Assembly: GCA_021733985.1 (NCBI GenBank) | Contig: JAIPJT010000026.1 | Location: 1-36,163 of the forward strand | DNA from: Victivallales bacterium | Lineage (GTDB): Bacteria > Verrucomicrobiota > Lentisphaeria > Victivallales > GWF2-38-69 | Length of the DNA stretch: 36,163 nt | Direction of reading: 5' to 3' | Shown: positions 23,387-32,600 of the stretch, piece by piece | How positions within the stretch are numbered: position 1 is the first letter of the stretch | How the letters are laid out: each line of letters opens with the position of its first letter | Notes under the pieces: model-generated | Databases searched by the model: none | What the model was told of the DNA's origin: nothing | What the model saw: the letters and a program-made list of their open reading frames with translations, nothing else | Made by a program: the position numbers and the translations under genes

Positions 23387-25192
23387 TTATAATTTCAGGC
23401 TTAGTTTTTCCTTTTGGAGAGCGGTGATTTCCTGAAGCAGTTTTCTTTTATCTTCACTGAGTGTTTTTTCGAGTTTCCTCATCAATTCTGATATTTTGCA
23501 TTCAATATGGTACCGTTTTATCCTCTTAATACAATCTGAAACCGCTTTCTCGTAATCAAAATTCTCGGCATAATCTGTTGGTGAAGTCAATATTCTAGAC
23601 AGTGTCCGGTCCGGATTTTCATTAATGACAGTCCTTATTTCCTCGCTTATGAATTCCCATTCACCGTTTATAGTTAAAGAAATCGCGATATTCAAAGCAT
23701 TTCCCACCGGTGTTTTGCTGATTAATTCCTCAGGCAGTTCTTCTTCAAGGCGCCTTCCGATATCTCCGTGCTGTATAGCAAGCTCAAGAAGCTCTTCTTC
23801 TGCTCTTACTATAGGAGGGAACTCTGAGCCACTTTCTTTTTCATTGACTTTAGCTTTTGCCGGTACACTAGACCTTTTATTTTTTTTCCTGTAATTTTTA
23901 CGGATTTCGGATTCAACACTGGTCTCTGGTAAAGACAATTTCTGAGATAGTATCGTTATATATGAAGACTGAAGAACTGAGTTTTCTATTTTCAATAAAA
24001 AATCGATAATGATATTTACTATTCTGGATTTTTTATAAGGCGTCAAAGTACCTTCAGACTCTGTATAGTAGTCAAAAATAAATTCAAAAAAATCTTTTGC
24101 GTTATCTACATACTCAGCAATCTTTTGACTACCGTCTCTATTGAATATGCTGTCCGGATCTTCTCCGGGCGGCAATGTAATTACTTTTATTTCAAAATTT
24201 AGCGGAAGCATTATCTCTATAGCCTTGACAGCAGCCTTGATACCTGCATTGTCACCGTCAAAACACAGATAAACTGCATTTGTGTATCTTTTAAGAAGCT
24301 TGGCCTGCTCTTCTGTAAAAGATGTACCCTGGGGTGCTATAGCGTTAGTAAAGCCTGCTCGGTGCATTGCAATAACATCAATTTGTCCCTCACACAAAAT
24401 AGCAGATTTTGTTTCCTGAAAACTTTTCCTGGCAATGTGCAGTGAATATAAAATCCGGCTTTTTTTAAAAATCGGTGTTTCGGGGCTGTTTACATACTTA
24501 GCCCCCCGGGACTCTTCATCTATTGTCCTGCCGCTGAATCCTACGGTTTTACCGCGTTCATTGTAAATGGGAAAAATTATACGTTTTCTGAATCTGTCAT
24601 AAACAGTTTTATTTTCTTCTCTGTCTACTACAAGACCTGATTCTTTTAATTCATCTACAGTATATTTATAGATCTTTGCCTGCCTAATCGCATAGTCCCA
24701 GGAATCAGGGGCAAAACCTAAATTAAACTTTTTGATAATATCTTCTGAAAAATTTCTGTTTTTTAAGTATTCAAGCCCTTTTTTACCGCTATCTGAGAAT
24801 AAATTTTTTGAATAAAGCCCTGCCATCAAACTGTGCAGTTCATAAAGGCGGACTCTCAAATCTGTTTTCCCGGAATCTGCAGGACTTTTATTTGACTCTG
24901 GAATAAAAATATTGTATCTGTCTGCAAGGATATGTGCTGCTTCCGGGAAATCAACATTTTCTCTTTCCATTACAAAAGTAAAAACGTTACCGCCCTTCCC
25001 GCAGCCAAAACAATGGAAAGTCTGCATATCAGTGTTGACTACAAATGAGGGAGTCTTTTCCTTATGAAAAGGACACAGGCCTTTCCAGCGCTTTCCAGTT
25101 CTTTTCAGTTGGACATAACCTGATATAAGGTCATGGATATCAGCCCTCTCCTGTATTTCCTTAATTATTTCATCAGGTATGTATCTCCCCAT
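23387..25192 (-). CDS. dnaG: DNA primase DnaG
   Basis: A 601-residue primase that lays RNA primers at the replication fork with DnaB helicase. The N-terminal zinc-binding CHC2 domain has Cys40, His43, Cys61 and Cys64 (LCPFHKEKTPSF, FHCFGCGKGG). The RNA-polymerase core includes the basic stretch RFRKRIIFPI, and the TOPRIM fold (about 255-345) has catalytic CEGQIDVIAMH and CFDGDNAG. The C-terminal region (about 450-601) is a helical helicase-binding part, diverged as usual. ATG 25192 gives the family start MGRYIPDEII; a TTG three codons earlier is less likely. Length is normal (580-640). The TPR lipoprotein gene is 125 bases upstream on the same strand. Confidence 0.96.
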   Translation of the reverse strand: MGRYIPDEIIKEIQERADIHDLISGYVQLKRTGKRWKGLCPFHKEKTPSFVVNTDMQTFHCFGCGKGGNVFTFVMERENVDFPEAAHILADRYNIFIPESNKSPADSGKTDLRVRLYELHSLMAGLYSKNLFSDSGKKGLEYLKNRNFSEDIIKKFNLGFAPDSWDYAIRQAKIYKYTVDELKESGLVVDREENKTVYDRFRKRIIFPIYNERGKTVGFSGRTIDEESRGAKYVNSPETPIFKKSRILYSLHIARKSFQETKSAILCEGQIDVIAMHRAGFTNAIAPQGTSFTEEQAKLLKRYTNAVYLCFDGDNAGIKAAVKAIEIMLPLNFEIKVITLPPGEDPDSIFNRDGSQKIAEYVDNAKDFFEFIFDYYTESEGTLTPYKKSRIVNIIIDFLLKIENSVLQSSYITILSQKLSLPETSVESEIRKNYRKKNKRSSVPAKAKVNEKESGSEFPPIVRAEEELLELAIQHGDIGRRLEEELPEELISKTPVGNALNIAISLTINGEWEFISEEIRTVINENPDRTLSRILTSPTDYAENFDYEKAVSDCIKRIKRYHIECKISELMRKLEKTLSEDKRKLLQEITALQKEKLSLKL

Positions 25193-25317
25193 AAGTCTCA
25201 ACTTTCTGATTTGGTTATAAGCTGCAGCTGTTTAATAGTTTTATAGTGAACTTTACACTTTTCGGTCGTTTGAGGTATCGGGTAAAATACCAGAAATCCA
25301 AATAACAAACTTAAAAG

Positions 25318-26097
25318 CTAAATTGTTCTCAATCTTTTGTTTACTATCTCTCTCTGTTTGTTGTATGCAGGGTTGTTATTGGTTAGTTCAATAAACTTCC
25401 TGTAAAAAAATCCGGCTTTCTCATACTGTCGCATGTAATTGTCACAAAGGATAGCAAGATTTAAAACAATAACAGGTTTCTTCGGTGAGAGTTTATATGC
25501 ATCAACAAAATTTCGTATTGCAGCTTTAAGGTTTCCGGTCTCAGCATAGTAAACACCGAGTTCGTTATAAACCACCGGTTTGTCTGCATAAGTTTCAGTC
25601 GAAGAAAGCTTTTTTAAAAGTTCATCTGTGTTTTGGGCAAGCAGTTTTAATGAACACTGCGAAAAGATAACTAAAGCAAAAAGATTATCAGGTTTTAAGT
25701 TATAAGCATTTGACAGATATTCATAAGCTCCTTCAAAATCATGCATCGAGTAAAGAATCCTGCCAATGGAAAGCTGAGCAAGAAAATTATCCGGGTCACT
25801 TTTAATAACTTTTCTTAATTTTTTAACAGCTTCGGCCTGTTCACCGTTCTGGTCGAGAGTGAGTGAATACATTATCAGTGCATCATTGTTTTCAGGATCA
25901 AGTTTTAGAGCTTCCTCCGCCAATTCTCTGGACTTCTGCCAGTTACTTTTTTCCAATGCCTGATCAACAGACATTTTTAACAGTGTATAGGGATCCTTTA
26001 TTTCTTTACCGCAACCGGATAACAGCAGCGTCAAAACAGAAAAATAAACAACTGCTGCTGTTATAAAAAAATAATAATGGGCTTTTTTCATACTCAT
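25318..26097 (-). CDS. TPR-repeat lipoprotein
   Basis: A 259-residue lipoprotein. Residues 1-28 form a lipoprotein signal peptide with lipobox LLSGC, lipidated Cys being residue 29; Gly-Lys follow, so outer-membrane sorting is likely. The rest is tetratricopeptide repeats of about 34 residues: ALEKSNWQKSRELAEEALKL, ALIMYSLTLDQNGEQAEAVK, AQLSIGRILYSMHDFEGAYE, YNELGVYYAETGNLKAAIRN and others. TPR lipoproteins of this size scaffold cell-envelope assemblies, for example BamD- or PilF-like, but no specific match is clear. The start has only a weak ribosome site. It may be co-transcribed with dnaG. Confidence 0.85.
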   Translation of the reverse strand: MSMKKAHYYFFITAAVVYFSVLTLLLSGCGKEIKDPYTLLKMSVDQALEKSNWQKSRELAEEALKLDPENNDALIMYSLTLDQNGEQAEAVKKLRKVIKSDPDNFLAQLSIGRILYSMHDFEGAYEYLSNAYNLKPDNLFALVIFSQCSLKLLAQNTDELLKKLSSTETYADKPVVYNELGVYYAETGNLKAAIRNFVDAYKLSPKKPVIVLNLAILCDNYMRQYEKAGFFYRKFIELTNNNPAYNKQREIVNKRLRTI

Positions 26098-26143
26098 ATT
26101 TCACTTCATCAGTTAAAAGTTAATATCATTTCAGATAAATTTA

Positions 26144-26171
26144 TTGTTATAATCTGCTCATATGCTATAAT
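26144..26171 (+). promoter_or_regulatory. promoter candidates upstream of the structured RNA element
   Basis: Two extended -10 elements occur in tandem: TGTTATAAT (26145-26153) and TGCTATAAT (26163-26171). The second also has TTGTTA at 26144-26149 with a 16-base spacing. A start near 26178 would transcribe the dyad element at 26221-26330 on the plus strand. Confidence 0.45.
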
Positions 26172-26220
26172 TAAAGTAATTTTCTGTAACCTGGAGTTAC
26201 CGTATTGTCAATTAATAAAT

Positions 26221-26330
26221 AGTTTTAGATGTTACCATGCACATCAGCAAGGTAAATCTTAAATGCTATCTCTTTGTGCCTCTTAGTCTTAGTAAAGTTT
26301 GTACTTTATGCTTCCGAAACATCTAAAATT
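26221..26330 (+). ncRNA. three-way-junction RNA candidate in a 580-base gene-free region
   Basis: TTTTAGATGTT (26223-26233) and AACATCTAAAA (26318-26328) are a perfect 11-bp inverted repeat, extended to 13 by one G-T and one A-T pair. Inside lie two more helices: GCACA/TGTGC (26239-26243 with 26275-26279), containing AGCA/TGCT (26246-26249 with 26264-26267), and TAAAGT/ACTTTA (26293-26308) around loop TTGT. Together they fold as a three-way junction. Extended -10 elements lie just upstream. The rest of 26098-26678 is very A+T-rich and has no gene; a short AT hairpin GTATAT...ATATAC follows the element. Confidence 0.4.
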
Positions 26331-26611
26331 GTATATCTAATATATACAAATATAGAAGAAATTAAAAATTAAATCTAAAAAATTATTAGAATAAAACTAT
26401 TAAAATTATATATTATAACAGAAATCTTCATGTAGTAATAATGAAGTAGGTTTACCCAGAAGTTAACTTAATTATATGTAGTTAAAAATTCTTTGTTTAT
26501 TCTGCATTAGTAAACCTTATATATAGAAGTTACACGAGAAAAATTCACCCTCAATGACCTATTATCTTAGAGTCATTTTAAACCGTTCCTGAAATTAAAT
26601 ATACTGAAATA

Positions 26612-26640
26612 TTGATTTTTTTTAAACCAATGCTTATATA
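26612..26640 (+). promoter_or_regulatory. promoter candidate of the giant coiled-coil gene
   Basis: TTGATT (26612-26617), exactly 17 bases, then TATATA (26635-26640); each matches four of six. The predicted start near 26647 gives a leader of 30-45 bases. Confidence 0.4.
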
Positions 26641-26678
26641 AAAAAGTCCAAAACATTTTTTTATCTTATTTTGCGAAA

Positions 26679-29600
26679 ATGGAGAAATATTTGAATAACC
26701 AATCACATAACAAAAAAACCATTAAAATAACGCTAACTCTAAGCTTGATACTGTTTATAAACCTTTTTTTAGCTCTGAGCAGTTTTTCTGCCGTACAGGA
26801 GAGTAATAACGTCAGTAACAGCTGGCTTACAGCGTATGAACTTTTTGAAAAAGCAGAAAATTGCTATGAAACAAAAAAGTACAGTTCGGCTCTTGCATAT
26901 TTTAAACGAGCCTCTGAACTGTTTGAAACAATTACTTTAGAAAAACCTGACTGGAACAGAGCCCTTGTCCGCTACAGACTGAAACGCTGCAAAGAAAGAA
27001 TAAATTTAATCAGGAAAAAAATAAGCAGTGAATCTCAGAACAAATCATTCAGTAAACTTGCAGATGAAAACATAAAACTCCAGAACAGGATTGCCGACAT
27101 CCAGTCAATGTTTCTTGGGGAAAAACGAAAACTGAAAAATGCTTTATCTAAACTGGAAAAGACTCAGACAGAACTTATGAGAAATTCAAGCGCCTCTGAA
27201 AGATTGAAGGAAGTAATAAGTTCTAAAAGTAAACTCGAGAAAAAAAATAAATATTTATCATCACAAATTGAGGATTTGAGATATAAAATTCAGAATAATG
27301 AAGAGCTGGAAAACCTACGACAAACGATCTCAGGATACAAACAGAAGATCCGGGAGCTGAATAGAGGGAAAATTTCTGTAGAGGAAAATTTCAAGGAACT
27401 TCAAAACAAATATAGAGACCTGAGTTTGAAACAGGCAAAAATTAAACTCGAGCGTGATGAAAGCATTTCTGATTTAGAAAATTTAAGATTCAAACTTAAT
27501 TCCTATGATAGAAAAATAGGTAAACTTAATTCACAAATAAGCAGGTTAAGTACTGAAAAGAATTATCTGAAACAAAATATCTCAGAGGTCAAAGAAAGAC
27601 TTGAAACCGAAAGAAACAGAAATGTGAAATTAAGCAGCGAAGTAACCGAAAGCTCAGTGTCTTCAAAACAAAACAGCATACCAAGACTTCAGAATGAAAA
27701 TGAATCTCTACGTAATGAACTTTATAAAAATCAGGAAAAAATTGATAGTCTTAATAAGCTTAAAGAATCCTATTCCCTTGAGCTTCAGGATCTAAGGCAA
27801 AAATACAACAAAACTAACTCACAACTGGGCAAGTACACTGATAAAAATAAATCAGTCAGCGAAGAACTTGATATCCTAAAAAGCAAACTTGATGAGCAAA
27901 AGACGATAAATACCGAATTTCAGCAGAATATTGACATTCTTAATAATGAATTAGAAAGAGAAAAAAAATCATATAACCTTTTGGCTCAAAAATATAAAAA
28001 AATAAAGAAAGAAAAAGAAAACTTAGTTAGATTAAAAACAAAAAATGAGCAGCTTACTGAAGATAAAATATCATTGAATCGACTAATTAATAATTATCAA
28101 AAACGTATACAAAGTATCAAAGACGAAAGAGATGCCCTTACTGAAGCCGAAACAGCCCTGCAGAATGAGCGGCAAAGGCTCATCAATGAAAATAAAAACA
28201 TAAGAAAATTAAAAAATGAAGAAATAACCCAAAAGCTTCAGAAGCTCAAAAATGCAAATCAAAATATTTCCAAACTTGAAGATGAACACATTAAACAACA
28301 GAAAAGAATCAGCAAACTTCTTGATAATGCAGAGATAGCAGAAGAATCTCTGCTTAAAATTCAATCAGAAAACATTGAAGTCAGAAAAAAGCTTCTTCAG
28401 GCTAACAAACAGATCGATAAATTTAAATTAAAACAGGATAAAAAGCTGAATAACATAAAAAATCTCCTGAATGACCTTGAAAATTTAAGAACACAAGCTG
28501 AAAAAGCCGAAAGTGAAAGAGACTCGATTAAACGCAATTTTAACGACACAAAACAGAAGCTTTCAAGTTTAGAAAAAGAGAGAAACCAGCTCATTAAAAA
28601 AATAAGCTCCATTGCTTCTTTAAAAGAGTCTACAGTCCGGAAAAATAAAAAAATCTCCAGGGATAAAAATGAACTTGAATCCAGGTTAAAAAAATCCAAC
28701 GAGCAGTTATCAAAATTAAAGAAAACAAATATAACCCGAAATAATCAAATTAATGAGCTTTTAAATTCGATAGAAAATTTTAAAAATAAATTAAATCTCG
28801 CGACTTCCGAAAAGGAAAAGCTCCAGCAGGATTTAACTTCCTATATAAAAAAACATACCTCACTTAAAAAGAAAAATTCAGAACTGCTGAAAAAAACGGA
28901 TAATCTTCTTAAAAAATATAAAAATATCTCTGAAAAAAATGAAAATATAAAAGATGAAAGAGATGAAGCTCTCCAAAATATAAAAAATATTAACAAGGAT
29001 TTAGCTGATTACAAAGGTAAAAGCTCAGATCAGTTGCAGAAAATAGAAGACCTGCTCGATAAAATCAACAGAAAAGAACAGACCAATAAAGAAGCTAATA
29101 AAGATAGAAGTGAACTGAGAAAACAAATTCAGCAAGCTAAAAACAAAATCTCAGCATATGAAGAACACCAGAAAAAACAAAATAGAAAGCTTAATGAACT
29201 GCTGCAGAAAGCAGCCAGGTCAGAAGACAAAATAGAAAACTTAACTGCAGAAAAGGAAGAGCTTTCTAATAAGCTTAAAAATGCACTGAATAAAATATCT
29301 CAATATGGATCCAAAGATAAGTCTCAGCTCGATAAAATAAACCTGTTGCTGGAAAAACTGGAAATAGCCAAAAAAGCAATAAAGAAAAAAGATAAAAGCA
29401 ATTCTGTTCTTCAGGAAAGGTTCATGGTCATAAACAGCCGTGTAAACAATTTAGAAAAGATCCGAAGCGACCAGAGGGATACAATTAAAGAATTAATGGA
29501 TAATGTTTCAGGGCTGAAAAAAAATATAGATGAAACAAAAAAAGAAAAACAAAACATTAAAAACAAATTTGAATCAGCAAGAGGCCATCTCTCCAAACTT

Positions 29601-32600
29601 GAAACTGAAAATGCGGAACAAACAGAAAGAATTAAAGGTTTATTAGATAAACTGGAAGAATCGGAAAATACTGCCCGGAAACTGTCTAAGGACAAAGAAG
29701 CTGTACAAATGAAACTTCAAAAGGCAGAAAATAAAATAAATGAGCTGGAAAGTGAAAGAAACGATCATATTAAAAAAATCAACAATCTTCTTAATAAAGT
29801 TAAAGAAGCAGAGGAGTTAGCCCGGAAAAAAACAGAACAGAATGAAGAAATAAGAAAAGATCTTTCTGAAGCACAAAAAAGGTCCGCCGATATTGCATCA
29901 GATTATGCTGAACAGCAGCAACTGGTCAAAAAACTGATGAAGTCCTCAAAAAAAAGCGGAGATAATTATGTCGATAAAGAAATGGAATATGCACAGACCG
30001 CAGAAGAACTCGCCAGTGCAAGAAAAAGAATAAATAAACTTGAATCAGAATACTCAAAAAATTTAAACAAAATAAAAGAGTTAAAAACTAAACTCGAGGA
30101 TGCACACGAGAACACAGCAAATACAAAAAATAATTATAAAGCCGCTATCGAAGAACTTAAGAAAGCTAAACAAAAAGTTTCTAACCTTGAAATCGAACAA
30201 ATGCAGTTAAACTCCAAAATACAGGTACTGTTAAATAATATTCAGGAAAAAACAAAAGAAGCGATTGAGGAGCGAAATGAACATCAGCATACGAAAAAAC
30301 AGCTCGCCGACACTAAAAATGAAGTTAACAAACTTGATGACATAAGGAAACAGCAGCTAAAGAAAATAAAAAGCTGTTTAAATAAAATAAGATCACAGGA
30401 AACAGAAATAAACAGTACAAAAAATGAGAGAGCTGAATTAAAACAAAGGCTGGACGAGGCTTCAAAAATAATTAAAAATTTTGAAAATAAGCACAAAACT
30501 AATACTGAAAAAATTCAAAGCCTTGTTCTGGAAATAAAGAGAATAAAAGATAAAGCAGACCTACAGCAAAATCAGATAAAAGAATTGAAACAGAAATATC
30601 TTCAATCAAAAGAAACAGTCAATTCACTCACGTCTGCTCAAAATAAGAAAAAAGAAGAACTGAAAAAATTAAGGGAAAAATTAAAAACTGAAGAAAATTT
30701 AAATAAATCAATAAAACATAAGCTTGTGCAGTCAAAAGTTGAACTGGAAGAAACAGTCAAAAATCTAAATAAAAAAATTAAAAATAAAACCGACGAAACT
30801 GAAAATATTAAAAAACAGCTACATTCAGCAAACAAATCTGTAATACGAAACAGGAATTTGTACAGTGACGCTGTAAAACAACTCAAAGTCACTGAGAAAA
30901 AAGTGTCAGAACTTAAGAATGAGAGGAAAAGGTTTATTCATAAACTTGAAAGACTGAGTGAGACTCTCAAAGAAATGACAAAAGAAAATAAGCAGCTTAA
31001 GGATGCACATAAAAAAGTAACTTCTGAACTTAAGTCGGCCCAAAAAACCATTGATCAACTTGACCATATAAAGAACAGACAGAAGGCAGTAATAAAAGAA
31101 CTTTTTTCCAAAATTAGAATTGCTAAAAAAAATGCCAGAGTGAAAGGCGAAGAAAAAGCTGCACTGAATAATGAAATTCAAAAAGTAAAAAGCAACCTTC
31201 TAAGTATGCAGGAAGGTTTGGAAAATAAGGAAAAAAGAGTTAAAAATTTAATCGATAAACTTAATAAATCACAACAGGAAGCTGAAATAGCTCAGCAACA
31301 GTCCGATGAGTATGTCGGCAAAGTTATTCAAGCCAAAAAGAAAGCTGCAAAAATAAAAGAACAGCATCAAAAGCTTTTGGAAAAATATAAAAAGCAGGCG
31401 CAGGAAATCTCCAAACTTAAAGCTGCTTCCGAAAACTCTAAAGCTGAAAATGAATTAAAAAAGAAACTCGGCAAAGTAAAGAACAAACTTTCTGAACTCG
31501 AAATGAAATATGCAAACCAACTCGACAAGACTGAAGTAATAAAAGCTAAACTTTCCATAACTGAAAATAAGAAAAAAAGCTTCATAGATAAACATAAAAA
31601 TTCTCTTAAAAAACTGAAAATATTACAAAACCGTCTTACAAAAGAACAGGAAGAAAAGAATGAACTTATTGGTGAACTTGAAGAAGTTAAAGACCTCCTC
31701 AAAAGAAAAGATATGGAAAATAAAAAACTCAGAAAAGAAAAAGAAATTTTAAAATCTGAACTTACTGTTTCGAAAAACAATATAAATGGCTTAACGGAAA
31801 TTAGAGATAAACAAGTTAATAAAATTTCACGGCTGTTAAAGCAATTAGAAAGTAAAAATCTGAAACTAAAAGAATTTAAAAACCTCAATACTGAAATAAA
31901 GAATGATTTAAACAGAGCAAATAAATCTATAAGTAAACTTGAAACTGCCCAGAATGAAACACAAAGAAGGATAAAAAAACTTAATATAGAACTGGAAGAA
32001 ACTAAACAGAGAGCATCTGACGGAAAATCAGAACTCTCCGACTTAAAAACCGACTACTCTAAACTGAAAGAAGATAAGAAAAACCTTGAAAAAGAATATA
32101 AAAATAAACTCGAGTATATTGAAAAAATTAAAGATAAACTTGAAAGTGCTAAAACAAAAGGGAGTATTGCCCTGAAGGAATGTAGTAATCTGCAAAAAGA
32201 ATTAAATAAAAACATGGAGCAGCTTAAGAACTTAAAATCTAACAAAATGGAGCTTACCGATAAAACTGAAAAACTAAAAAATAACATTTCTAAACTTCAG
32301 GAGCAGGTCGAAAACCAAAATCGTAAAAGAATCAATACAGAAAATAAGCTTTTAATAGTGAAATCTAATTTGATAGAGATAAAAACAGAACGAACAAACC
32401 TTTTAAAAAAGCTTGAAAAGTTAAAAGACATTATAAGTTCGCATGAAAAGAAAAATTCTGAACTAAAACTTATGAACAGGGATTTAAAGCAGAAATTAGA
32501 GGAATCAAAACAAATTTCTCTGAAACTGGAAAAAACAAAGGAAAAACAGCATTCGAAAATATTAGATCTTATAGAACACCTTAAAGGATTAAAATCAGAA

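Noticed and set aside
25193-25201. TTG start three codons upstream for dnaG
   Set aside because: The ATG at 25192 gives the normal DnaG N-terminus and the added residues are not family-like.
31367-31888. A 173-codon minus-strand open frame, and many others antisense to the coiled-coil gene
   Set aside because: They are Ser/Phe/Leu-rich mirror images of Lys/Glu/Asn codons, have no ribosome sites and no family features, and lie fully inside a well-supported plus-strand gene.
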